Source of the DNA: Capillidium heterosporum
Lineage: Eukaryota; Entomophthoromycota; Entomophthoromycetes; Entomophthorales; Capillidiaceae
Direction of reading: 5' to 3'
NCBI GenBank assembly: GCA_016630905.1
Contig: WBMQ01000009.1
Location: 62,001 to 126,000, forward strand
Length of the DNA: 64,000 bases
Part shown: positions 21,451 to 32,672 of the stretch, piece after piece
Layout: each line of letters begins with the position of its first letter
Position numbering within the stretch: the stretch's first letter is position 1
Program-made: the position numbers and the translations under genes
The notes under the pieces: generated by a model
What the model was told of the DNA's origin: nothing
The model's database searches: none
The model's input: only the letters and a program-made list of their open reading frames with translations

Positions 21451-23233
21451 TTATGCCTTGACGTAGACATCTGGAGTGTACTCGACCCCACCCTGCTCAT
21501 CACCTTCCTCAATTAGGCATAGCCCGGCGATCTTGTGTAAGCCAACCGCCAACGGTAAAAATTTCAACTTGACTTCTTGCGTATCACCAGGTAGCATGGG
21601 GTCGAGGACAACTGGAGACGTACCCATAAACAATACGCTACCCATGCGCGACCTAAGGACCTTGATCTCGACCTTGCGTTTGATGCGATCACTCAAGTTA
21701 CGGATCTGGCATTTGAGTTCAAAGGGGTGTTCCAAGTGGACCTGGGAAGGTAGGTCAACGACCTCTAAAGCGACCAGCTTGATGGTAGGTACTTTACGCG
21801 TAAGTTGACTTGTCTGCAGTCGACCCAACTCACCAAATCGAGTACGCCACACGATATCCAACTTTCCTAACTCGGCAGCAATTAGTGCTTGGTCAGCCTT
21901 TGGCGTCAATTTATAGAGGTACTGTCGCGTGTCACTGGCCTTGAGGTAGTTGTGCTTCCCGAAGATCGAAGTTGGCTCTAGCTCGGCTACATGAGAAATT
22001 TCAGTTGAGTTTTCGGGTTTGGAGGTGGAAGTAGATTCGGAGTCAGGCAATGTCGATCCTACTTTAGCCTCAGTATCTTCAAGTTCTAGGCTCTGTGACT
22101 CATCATTCTTACCTTTATCGATGGTGGCTTCAGAGCTGAAATTAACATCCTTATCCACTAAGTCTTCAACAGTATTGCTGTCAGTCACTTCCTTGGCTTT
22201 TGCAAGTTTTGTGTCTAAAGTACCCAACTCACTGTTTTCAGATGGTTGAGTAACTAGAAGTGATTCTTCACCGGTTGAAGCTGCATTTGGATTCTCTTTA
22301 GTATTAGTTGAAGCGATGGAGTTGTCCTCATTTACTGATCCAGATTCAATAATACTGGATGTGTTTTCGGTATCCTTATTCGGTTGACCATTTAGCTCGC
22401 TACTTGCATCGGCTTCGTCTTTAGGTACAGATGGCAGCTCCTTGGTGATATTCTTTGAATCTGTAGTTGTATCCTCATGTCTTTCTACCCCTTTGGAACT
22501 CTTTACAACTTTCGATTCTTGATTGGATGCATTTAGCTTGGTCGATCGCTGAGGCAAAAGTCTTGAACCGGCCCCATCCGTGTCGATTACAAAATTCAAA
22601 TCCTGATACTCAAAAAGGGGCATAGGCTCGAAGACTAACTTGTCCAAAAATATACTCGAAGTCGACAAATTTTGGATCTGAACCTCGAGGAGTACGGTAC
22701 CTGAGTTCAAATCGGACCTGGGGTGGTTGGCCTTTGTCTTGACGGCCAGTGGGTTGAGCACATTTATCTTGTAGATTTTTTTAAAGAACTTACGATCACC
22801 ACTAGGTGTCAAATAATGTACTGAACACAATAAAAAGTGCATACCTAACTCCTTGACCTCATGCTTGACCATAAATTTGTGCGACTCCCTGGCGTTGATA
22901 TCCTTTGGGCTGATGGTCGTGTCAATTAAGGCTACATGTCGAAATGTTGCTTGAAGTTCCACTTTGAGTGTCATACCATGAATCGTTCCAGTCTCCACCT
23001 CTGAATTGACGCTTAAGTAGGATTGGAATGTTTCGCCTAGGTAAATGACATCTAATGAACCTGGTGCTTTGAGTTGCGAACTTAGATCGAAGTTGCTGGA
23101 GTCGGCTACTATATCTAAATCTCGACTGAAGTCTGCAGGTTCAGTAGTAGGGTTGGGATTTGACGTTGAGATTGGGTTGTCGAAGTCGCATCATCTTAAG
23201 CGACAAGCAGCTGGTCTTCTTCCGGCATAACAT
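21451..23233 (-). CDS. TRAPPC13: TRAPP complex subunit TRAPPC13 (5' end unresolved)
   Basis: The frame is open from about 23190 down to 21451. Family landmarks: YLGETFQSYLSV, HEVKELGMHFLLCSVHYLTP, FLEVQIQNLS-like VLLEVQIQNLS, DTRQYLYKL and LDIVWRTRFGELGRLQTSQL. The C-terminal immunoglobulin-like part follows. A long acidic/Ser-rich insert (about 22500-22010) is extra compared with animal proteins. TRAPPC13 belongs to the TRAPP tether of Golgi and autophagy traffic. The N-terminal motif LSLKMMRLRQPNLN is present (from ATG 23233) but one frame off the rest. Between them there is either a one-base insertion near 23150-23185 or an unrecognised intron. A GT/AG splice from ATG 23247 would keep frame but drop the conserved motif. 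Confidence 0.82.
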
Positions 23234-23247
23234 CTACGGCCTGCCAT

Positions 23248-24268
23248 TTTAAGTCGAGTAAATAGTGTTTGGTCTGTAAAAGGGAATTAATTTGGCTTTT
23301 GGATTTTTGATGAAAACTGCAAAATGCAAAAATGATTTAAGATTTCCGGTTTTTGCAAAAGTATTTGAAGTGAAACTGTAGCTTATATACACTATGGTTA
23401 GTATAAATATATAGCAATATAGCTAAATGTAGAGTAGTGACTTGACAGCTGTGTTTTTGAAGCCAGTACACTAGGAAGATGGCTACTATTGACTTTAAAA
23501 GTATATTTTGCTATACCAGGCATTAAGCATTCCAGCAACTCTATAAATGTATGGAAAGATTTAAGATTTAACAGTTGTCTATTAAAATTACAATATAATC
23601 GTTTTATATTGTAGTGTAAAGATTTTTAGAAACAATATTAAATGGGAACATAAATCAAGCTTCGTAGTATAGCTGTTTAAAAGTTTAGAAAAGTCTATAC
23701 AGGTTTATCAGTAAATCTCTCCTAGCAAAATCGAACATCCGAATCCTATCTATAAGCCCATCTAAAACAGTAGCTCTATAAAAAGAATCCTCCTACCAAA
23801 CCATGATGGATTGGTATTGATGAATTGGATAAAAGTTACAGATACTTCCTCTATATGATTGTACAGGTAAGGAAACTAAGCTCATATCTCGTGGTTGTAA
23901 GTTCTAAATTTCAAACTTTTCAAACCATCTTAACCATCCTCTTATAGAGAAATCTCTGGGTAATTTTGACTTTATATATGTTTCAAGTAGTAAAGATTGA
24001 TATACTAAATCGATTTGACCTTTTGATATTATCTAAATTTGGAGGCTAGATAAAGCGACGAACTGGTTTGCTATTATCGCTTGAAAAGCCTTTAGAAATA
24101 AATTTTATATATAGAGATTTCAATATCAATTCAACGATACAAATCTATATAAATGATGATAAATAAACTTCAACTATCAAATTTATCTATCTTACTGTAG
24201 CTTCTGCCCTAACTTCAAATTGAAGTAACTTTTAGCCCTATGTGCTGATCAAGAACAACTCCATACCT
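23248..24268. other. Intergenic between TRAPPC13 and copy G
   Basis: About 1 kb, AT-rich, upstream of both flanking genes. No gene or clear element recognised; the TGCCAAGC element was not found before copy G. Confidence 0.4.
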
Positions 24269-25213
24269 ATGTCTAATCAAACATTATATAATAAATTGTT
24301 ACGACCTCTTTTGGCATTTGCGTTGAGTATAAGCACCTGAGTCTTGGTACCCTTATTTGTAGACTTCTCTTCACTAATTATGATGCTTGGGGTAGTAATT
24401 ATCCTACTAGTGTTAGTAGTAGTTGGAGTTTGGAGGTACAGTATAATCTTCTTAGGTGGTCAGATGCCATTGAGTTCAGCAGTTGACAATGCAAACTACA
24501 TCTCGATAACTTTGAGTAAAGTCGACTAAGACCATCTCCAATAGTGAGAATACTACTACTTTTTATAATACTATACGATCCAAACTAACTAGAATTTGTC
24601 ACAACCTTTTAAAGCTAAAATCAAGTGTTACTTTGAAATCAGAATATTAGATTTAGGTCAATATGCCAACCTGTACATAGAATTTTTGGATCAGAATGAA
24701 GATGGGTCGGCCATTTCAGGTAATTTTCAAGACGCTCATTAGCCAAATATATTAATAAGATTTCAAACTAGGAGTATACCCATCTAATATATAAGTGGGG
24801 ACATTTTTGTGTACAGAAAACCTACATAAAATAGCCAGCGATCTCCTTTTGATAGTAGGTGACTGCATCAGAGTATTAGTGCTTACGAACAGCACCACTC
24901 ATGCATCGAAGTATACTGTAGCTTTTATCAGGTATGAGTTGGAGTTGTGATTCTTTGAAATAACCCCAAAGATGAGTATTTGTAAACAGTTGGGTTGGAT
25001 TTTTACTTTACATATCACTGACTCTAGCAAATTCAATTTAATTTTGGCTTTGATGACTTTTTGTTTAGGTGTATCAACTTTAGCCGTATTCGAATATCAA
25101 CTAATAACATAGTCTCTCAAAAATCTACATCGTGCACCTCAAACTCTAGATCCAATGTACTGTTGACTGCTATCGACTATCCCGTTGCCGAAATGCAAGT
25201 TTCCAAACAATAA
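24269..25213 (+). pseudogene. SPRY-PY membrane adaptor, copy G (decayed)
   Basis: From ATG 24269 the frame reads MSNQTLYNKLLRPLL, meets TGA, then continues through the second membrane segment (MMLGVVIILLVLVVVGVW) to a stop at 24527. Further on, pieces of the SPRY core (KCYFEIRIL, LDLGQYANLYI), the splice site after the Ser/Gly at 24718 and exon 2 fragments (VGDCIRVLV near 24860; CNFNFG-like run) are visible in shifting frames. The tail ends DYPVAEMQVSKQ, with the VPEY motif lost. A clear pseudogene, among the oldest in the right block. Confidence 0.75.
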
Positions 25214-25976
25214 TTCAAATAGAACTTAAATGTGAATATATCAGCTACCGCTTTGAAAGTTTATAGTAACGTACGAATGACTAAATTAAGCTAATAAATA
25301 ATACACGTTTTTTCCATACTTTCCCTTGCTATTTTGAATTTATATAAAGCTAGTAATCTCAAACTTGTCAAAAATCATCTACTTTGCTTGATTTACAAGT
25401 ATATATCTTTTATTAAATACCGATGAGCATAAAATTTACATTGCCATTTGTTTAGGTTTCTACCTAAATATTTTGAGCAATTTATAAATTATATTTGATG
25501 AGATATAAACTTAGCTTCATCTATCTTACAAACTAGTAAGCTTAAAATATCAAGTATACAGCTATACTAATAGAAGCTCTACAGTATTTTTGCCAAACCT
25601 TAAAGAGTATTCGTTGAAATGGATATAAGTTAATAAATTGCCTTGACCTTTGAAAAGGTCCTATTCCACAACTTAATAAAGCATATAGGTATAAGTTTGA
25701 AAACTTGTTAAACCTGTATAGTTAAATAGGTAGATCGAAGAAAGACTTTGCTTCAGTGAGTAGTCTCAATAGAGATAGTAAAGGATCACTTTACCAATCT
25801 TTAGCTATCTATCCGACACACCATAATATCAATAAATTATTTAGCAATAAGTTCTTTTTGAAGTAGAGCTTTCTTTACTATATATTTTACAAATGATTAG
25901 CATAGTGCTATATCATAAGACCCCTCTCAACGTACCTCAACCAGCCATTCATTTTAGCATATAGACATGAATTTGG
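25214..25976. other. Intergenic, upstream of copy H
   Basis: Spacer with TGCCAAACCTTAAAGAG at 25591-25607, followed by TATTCGTTG, about 385 bases before copy H. This is the same element as upstream of copy C. Nothing else recognised. Confidence 0.4.
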
Positions 25977-26803
25977 CAACTATTTTGTTTACATCAATTG
26001 TAATTGTAGGCTGTGCTTTTGCAACTTTACTTTCTACTGGAGTTCAATATATCAACTATGTTGACTGAGATAATATTTTTTCATTGCTGTTGGGATTTAC
26101 TTGGATCATTGATAGTGCAGATAAAAGTCTAGCAGTCAAGAGCAAAGCTTCCTAATACATTTACTAGCGGTACTGGCTACAATTTCTCAATATATTTTCA
26201 TCCAAAAGATAAAGTTCGTTTAGATAGGAAAAAAACATCACTTTTATGCAATAGTGTACAATCCAAGCCAAAAAAGCTTATTCCAAGTTATAGCAACTAA
26301 AGGTAAATGTTATTTTGAATTCAAGGTGTTATAGTTAAGTGTCCAGCATCAACTTATATGTAGGACTTGCTGACAAGAATAAAGTTTGTTGAATACTCCG
26401 AGTACATTTAAGTATATCAACTATCCAACTTAATAGAGTTTCTTACCGGAAGCATACTTTGCTTATAGATTTCATAAATGGAAAAATTCATATCAATGAA
26501 AAGCCTCATAAGATACCCAAAGCCTCATTTCTGATAATTGGTGACATTGTTGAAGCTTTAATATCCACTAACAGTAGGATCTTATTGAACATATTTAGGG
26601 TGACCTTTTTTAAGAACGGTGATGAACTAGTATCCTTTGATCATTTTTCAAAGCTGAACTGGATCTTTACTCTTTACACCACTGATACCTGTCAAATTGA
26701 ATATAACTTTGGTTATAACAACTTTTTATGTATGTTTACCAACTATAGGAAAGTTATGATAGAAACTGTAAGTACCATTTGCGAACCTCCCCTAGTATAC
26801 TAA
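25977..26803 (+). pseudogene. SPRY-PY membrane adaptor, copy H (decayed)
   Basis: Starts MNLATILFTSIVIVGC and reads through one membrane segment to a TGA near 26076. Stops and shifts follow through the first SPRY half (relic NITFMQ-stop-CTIQA near 26240-26270). The second exon is open (26459-26803): INGKIHINEKPHKIPKASFL, FFKNGDELVSF, TDTCQIEYNFG, ending EPPLVY, a broken PY motif followed by a stop. Its closest match is copy C, on the far side of the conserved island. Pseudogene, although the exon 2 frame has survived. Confidence 0.75.
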
Positions 26804-27714
26804 CTAACTGTAGGTCAAATACTTTTGACTATTAACTATATGGATATCGAAATACCGGCTCAATGATTCGAATGTAGCCCAAATCGAACATATATATACA
26901 AGTATACGATGTTTCCTTTGGATATCTGCAGAACAATGATTTCAAAGATTGAATTACAGCTAAATAAATCAACTGAACAATCTACGTGTATTATACATTT
27001 TTCGTTCTTAATATTCAAAGCCCTATAAATCCAATAGTCCTAAAACTCATCGAATTTGATTAACTTTGATAGTATTTATAAGTTGCTTTCAACACAAGTA
27101 TTTCTAAAAACAAATACCATATAAAGTGAGATAAGTATTATAAAAGTTTCTAAAAGTAGCACTAAAATACAAAAGTCTCCTCATGATTTACCTAGTATTG
27201 AGCTTACGATATTAGTACGACGATTAAATTATATTAAATAGCTTCATATAGTTTAGAAGTGATGAGCGATGAAACCAAGCACCTAGAAACATCATTATAA
27301 GCTCCACAAAAGAACTTTGCCAAGTAATGATGGGTATGAAGCGGCCAATTAATACAAGGTTTTCAAGAGTGAACTGGTTCTAAATAATTGCAACATAACT
27401 AAGAGGAAAATAGTTAAGCAAGCAACTACTTAGGGACAGAGTGGATGAATTGGGGTCATATATCTTTATTTGAAGTAAATCCAATTACTACAAAATAATG
27501 AATCGATCTGCTGTTATCCTTAAAAAATTCTTAGAATTCTACGTTGCAGATATAAGGTCACAGAGCTAACCCAACAAGCCCAAATCTATATAAAAACTAA
27601 TGGATGGCAATCAAAAAGTACAAACATATATATCAACAAAAATTCTTTATATATTTCAACAGCAGCAACCTTCACATTAGACTATTTGAAAGCAGCATTC
27701 CCTAAACAGAATAT
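26804..27714. other. Intergenic, upstream of copy I
   Basis: About 0.9 kb, AT-rich. TGCCAAGT at 27318-27325, about 400 bases before copy I, is a one-mismatch form of the shared element. No gene seen. Confidence 0.4.
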
Positions 27715-28690
27715 ATGTTCAACCAGCAATTCGAAGACAAGTCTGTGATTCCACTTTTAGTGTTAATTTTAGCTCTAATTATATATATATTGGTTTCAAT
27801 CTTGACCAAGTTTAGCATTGCTGCTATGATACTAGGCTTACTGGTAATTTTTCTTTTTTTCATAGCGTATCAACTACGGCATGTTCAGGCTCAAGCCATT
27901 TTGTAACGAAGAAGCATCAACCATACAAGCTACCAATTCAAACAGTATGGATTACATTTTCCCCATAACTTTAGGTTTGGTAGGTAAGATCCTCTCAAAT
28001 GGAGATAATGGTATTCAATTTATACAACCTTGTACCATACAGGCTAGCAAGAATTTATCTTACGCTTTTGAAACTAAAGTTAAATGCTACTTTGAAGTTA
28101 AAGTCCTGGAGTTGGGTGAAGAAGTGAATTTGTACATAGGGCTTATGTATAAGGATGAAAATAAGCTGATCATCCCAGGTAGTTTGAATATAGTCTTTCA
28201 TCTAATTATTCCCTTAGGCCTGCATATAGGAAGTATCTCTATAAATACCGATAGTGGAAATATACTAATAGATGGAAAATTACATAGCTTAGACAGTAGC
28301 GTACCTTTGATCGATGGCGACACTATTGGGGTTTTAACTTCTATTGAAGTCTCCATCTTAATGCTAAAGAGATATACGGTAACGTTCGTCAAAAATGGGT
28401 TAAAGTTAAAGACATTTATGATATCGCCAAAGTTGGATTCTAATGAGAAGTTGGATCTAATTCCTACACTGTATGCCACTGGTCCCTGTCAGATTCAGTT
28501 CAACTTTGGTCACAATGACTTTGTATATAGATCTGCCAACACCAATCAATTCCGAATGTCGACTAAAAACGATGTTTTAGAGCCTCCACCTTCATATAAC
28601 TCTAACTCTAATTCTGATATTCCACTGGTTATCATCACCTATCCAACTGTTGAAGAGTCAGTTCCAGAGTACTCAAATCATCCAAATTGA
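27715..28690 (+). pseudogene. SPRY-PY membrane adaptor, copy I (single frame break)
   Basis: From ATG 27715 the hairpin is intact (VIPLLVLILALIIYILVSIL, MILGLLVIFLFFIAY). The frame then must move by one base somewhere in 27863-27904 to enter the long open frame that ends at 28690. That frame has the full SPRY domain (DYIFPITLGL, KCYFEVKVLELG, GDTIGVL, FVKNGLKLK, ATGPCQIQFNFG), PPPSY and VPEY. A 39-base stopless intron (28179-28217) is read through in the raw frame. A 22-base GT/AG stretch at 27841-27862 would restore the frame exactly if spliced, but it removes half of the second membrane segment and is far shorter than other introns here. So: one-base indel, sequencing error or a tiny intron. 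Closest to copy D. Confidence 0.7.
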
Positions 28691-29233
28691 ACAGTTTTAC
28701 CAATGATGTCATTTAAGGACTGTGGCTAAATAAAGCTATCGATAAAGAATACTTGGTTTATATACCTGTTTAAATTCTAAATGTAGGTTGAAGGCCTAAC
28801 TTTTGAACATTAGCTCCCAAGAGCTAGGATACCCTTATGTATTTCTACAAAAAATTACAGTATTCAACTAACTGTTTCAAGTAAATTATGAAATCGGAGC
28901 TAATTACGTACTATTTCACCAGGTATTGATGCTCCATACAAAAAAGTACTCTGCCAAGCTTTTAAGGAGTATAAATACCGCTTTTCCATATAATTATAAA
29001 AGTATGATTACATTATATTTTTACCTATAGTAACTATTCCTCTATCCTATAAATAAGTATAGTGGTAATCAGCTGATTTGATCATCAACCAGTTCATCTT
29101 CAATCCTAAAGCTACAAACAAAAAAGATTAATAAGGGTAGACTTTCCGTTCAATTTCACCTCAATATTTCCCCAAGTGCATACATCCTACCTATTAGCAA
29201 CCTACAGTTTGAGTTTTAAACTAGCTTCACAGT
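28691..29233. other. Intergenic, upstream of copy J
   Basis: Spacer with TGCCAAGCTTTTAAGGAG at 28952-28969, about 280 bases before the ATG of copy J. This is one of the best matches to the shared element. Nothing else recognised. Confidence 0.4.
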
Positions 29234-29695
29234 ATGTTCAAATTACATCTAGGTACCAGTCGTCCTAATAAGGATGACAGGTTGCAAAGTTCAAGTGATA
29301 TATTGCCGTTCGTAGGTAGAGATGCAATCGGATTTTTAGTTTATATCGATACCATTATCACTAAATTAAAATGATACATCGTGAAAATCACCAAGGACGC
29401 TTTAAGGTTGAAGACATTCGGAATAGCCTCAGTTAAATGTAAAGGGAGTTTAGATTGGACTTCTACTTTACACACCACCAGGTCATACAAAATCGGATTC
29501 AATTTCGGTTGCAACGACTTTATCTATAGGTTAGCTAACACCAACGGTATATGGATGGCAGTCAAGAGCTCTAACCTCCAACCTCCTCCACTTTATACCT
29601 AATACTTCAACCCAAATTTCGCATTGACTATTATTGACTACTGAGGTATCAATAAATTGATTCCCGAGTATTTGCTTAACTTATATACAACGTAG
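29234..29695 (+). pseudogene. SPRY-PY membrane adaptor, copy J (internal-deletion derivative)
   Basis: The start (MFKLHLGTS, like MFKLQLSTN of copy B) and the upstream element are kept. After about 15 codons the sequence jumps to the middle of exon 2: RLQSSSDILPFVGRDAIGFL, then FNFGCNDFIYRLANTNGI and PPPLY. The membrane hairpin and the first half of the SPRY domain are missing, so an internal stretch of several hundred bases has been deleted. A TGA near 29372 and stops after PPPLYT add further damage; the old tail persists as a ghost (TIIDY, LIPEY) to 29695. Pseudogene. Confidence 0.75.
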
Positions 29696-30486
29696 TGTAC
29701 GAGTATTCGATCGTTTCCATGGTAATTGGCAGGGCAGCATCCAAATTTCATGAATCTGATGGCTTTGGCACGACTTTCTAATTTCGCTCTCACTTGCCAT
29801 TTTTTAACCTCAAATCCTTCAAACTACAAGTAACCTGGAATGAGAATATAAATCAGAGGTATTACTACCTTCTAAAATCGTTGACACATCGAAGCTTCGC
29901 CGCCATCTTGCTTTTCATCTCCCATAATAAAGGTATATATTTCAGCTTATATCTCTTTATACAACCCAAAGGCAACCATTTCCTTACCTTTAAGATATAG
30001 CTGATAGCATTATAGATTAATTATAGCTCACCTATTTGGTATTCAGCTTTGATAAGTTAATGATTGTTGTATAGAAAATTCTTAAAAGTTATTGACATTC
30101 TTCAACAGATTGATATTTATCCCCTAAAATATTAAGTTATGCCAAGCCAAATCTATGGGAATTTACTATAAACGCAAGAAAATCAAGAATAGTACCAGAA
30201 ATCTGAAAATGCAATCAAATAAACAGTTTCTCAACCATTTGACCGAGAACAATAACCCGAAAGACTAATGAAAGGTGCTTCCTACCCTAGGAATGCCTAT
30301 TTTATTGATGAAGAACATAGTGGCCCTGTTCTATACCTATTCTTAGAAAGCATCAGAAGATATGAGCTGAGGGAATTTCCTTGATAAAAATCTATCCAAC
30401 TTTTCTTTCATTTGATTGCTGTCAGCCGATACTCCAAACCAAAATCGAAGCTCCTCAACTACTCAGCTTCCATCAACACTATATAG
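29696..30486. other. Intergenic, upstream of copy K
   Basis: Spacer with TGCCAAGC at 30140-30147, about 345 bases before copy K. A 68-codon plus-strand frame (29794-30000) has no recognisable features. Confidence 0.4.
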
Positions 30487-31458
30487 ATGAAAGAGACGAC
30501 CGAACTAGCAGTTTTATTTTTCAGCATATCGGGGTTTTCAACGGCAGCCTATATCTACAAATTCACTATAAATACCATATTGTACGGACTGGGAGGTATT
30601 TTGGTGGTGTACCTAGCTTTAAAGGTGAAGGACGCCTACTTTCGAAGAAAGAATTCCAACCAACTTGTTCGCATCATCGATATAACGAGCTACACCTTCC
30701 CAATTACCTTGAACTTGGTCGATAAAGTCATTTCCAATGGAGATAGCGGTATCACCTTTGTGCAACCGTGTACGATCCAAACCAACAAGATCTTGCAGAG
30801 AGCCTTCGATATCAACGTTTATTACTACTTTGAGATAAAAGTTATGGAGCTAGGACCTGATACCACTTTGTTCCTAGGGCTTACCAATCCGACTGAAGAT
30901 TTGGGGATTATACCAGGTACTTTACTTTTAGCTTGTTGGTTAAGCTAAACTTTCCATTAAAAATAGGATCACAGGCCGAAGGTATATTTATAGAATCCAA
31001 AGAAGGCAATGTATTTATCGACGGTAAACCGCAAAATTTGGAGGGAGATACGACTTTACAAGTTGGTGACTGTATAGGTATCCATGCGTCAGATGAGAAT
31101 CTTGACTTCAGCGCTCGAAAAATGTACAAAATAGCTTTTGTCAAAAACGGATCCAAGCTAAAGACTTTTGAACTATTTCCCACTTTAAACACCACTAAAG
31201 GGTTAGATTGGAAACCCACTTTACATGCCACAGGCCCCTGTAAAGTTTTGTTTAATTTTGGCTTAGATGACTACTTGTACTTACCGGCCAACTTCCAACT
31301 TTGTGAGGATGACTTTTTATAACAGTATAAGGGAGTTCCCACCTGATTATGAGGGGGGTGAGGATGGCAGTGTAAGTGTACCGGTGATAGTCAACGAGTA
31401 TCCCGATACTGAGGAGCCGGCTCCTATGTATGAGAATCGATCGAATACAACAGCTTAA
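30487..31458 (+). pseudogene. SPRY-PY membrane adaptor, copy K (frame break before the PY tail)
   Basis: Exon 1 (30487-30916) is open: two hydrophobic segments (LAVLFFSISGFSTAAYIY, ILYGLGGILVVYLAL), YTFPITLNLVDKVISNG and YYFEIKVMELGP. The intron is 30917-30966 (50 bases). Exon 2 continues with VGDCIGI, FVKNGSKLKTF and HATGPCKVLFNFG, then the frame breaks near 31293. Removing one C there turns ANFQLCEDDFL-stop into ANFNFVRM, matching ANTNHIRM of sister copies, and opens the tail with PPDY and the xPxY motif APMY. As it stands, the protein would end at the SPRY domain without PY motifs. This is either a pseudogene, a truncated PY-less form or a base-calling error. Confidence 0.7.
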
Positions 31459-32672
31459 TCTACCTTTACTTTAATGGTAGTTTACATCACTAATTTCTAA
31501 TAAAAATATCGATATAAAGCATACAATATGTAAAACTATATTTATCTGTGAAACATAAAGGTTTTCAACAAATATTTTATAAAGTTATAAGATCGAAATA
31601 AAGTCAATTATCACATCATATACTTAACCTAGTCCTAGTCTACATCTAATCCTTAATCTATATTAGACTGGGTTTAATAATTGATATATATTGTTACTAT
31701 TAAATGTTGGCTGGTCGCTCTCACCGAGTATTTGGCCACTGGCTTGGACTTCCAGTTGAGTGAGTTCGGCAGAACTTGGCGAGTCCTTTAGCATGGGATG
31801 GGATGTGTATCGTGTTGTGGGTTGATTAATATAGACATTATTGAATCCTTTATAACCAATAAAATACTCAAAATTATTAATCCCTGTAAAGTCACTAGCT
31901 AGAAATTGTAAGCGTTTAGTTAAACTAATACAACTTAAATCTATGATATTAAAACCCTAAAGATCTGAAAACAATGAAGACTTAAATCCCAAGAAGCTCT
32001 TCTCTCTTTCTGTACAAGAGCCTCTATATATATCGTAGCTTGGGAGATAGCCATAACTTGGTAACATGTAAGTGAATTCCTTTTCAAAAAGGAGGTAGAT
32101 ATGTGTTCTAGTTGTAGTAGTCCATCATCGAAGTTGGGATTCAACGATTCGTACCTAAAAAGGGTAATTAATCCTAGATGGGATTAGGTGGACTGGAGGC
32201 TAATTAAGGTGATGGAAACTGGATATATAGTGATTTAAAGTGAATAGTCGGTAAAAGAAAAATATTTAACCTGAAGCACATTGTCGAGATGTAACACAAA
32301 TATAGGCTACCTATGAAAATAAAAATAATCTTATGTTTGATATAAAACCTAGCTGAAGAGCTAAATTGTCATTAGATATAGCATTCCATAGATGAAAACC
32401 TCCAAATGCCAAGCTTTCAAGAGTTGTTCGATAATTTTTTTGTTATTGGAAAGTAGTATCAAAGTATAAGAACATCTGTAGTGACCAATGAATAGCTTGC
32501 TCGCAAGCTAAGCTGCTACAAATTACCTGATAAGGTTCATAGAAATACAGTGATTAAATGCGAAATTTTATATATGGACGGGTTTCCCAAAATTGGTTCT
32601 TTCAACCTTTCTTTTATTTGAATTTCATCACCATCAACTACAGTAAACTAAGCTTTAAAGCAACAGCAAGGT
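31459..32672. other. Intergenic, upstream of copy L
   Basis: About 1.2 kb. TGCCAAGCTTTCAAGAG at 32407-32423 is the shared upstream element, about 265 bases before copy L. No gene or other element recognised. Confidence 0.4.
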
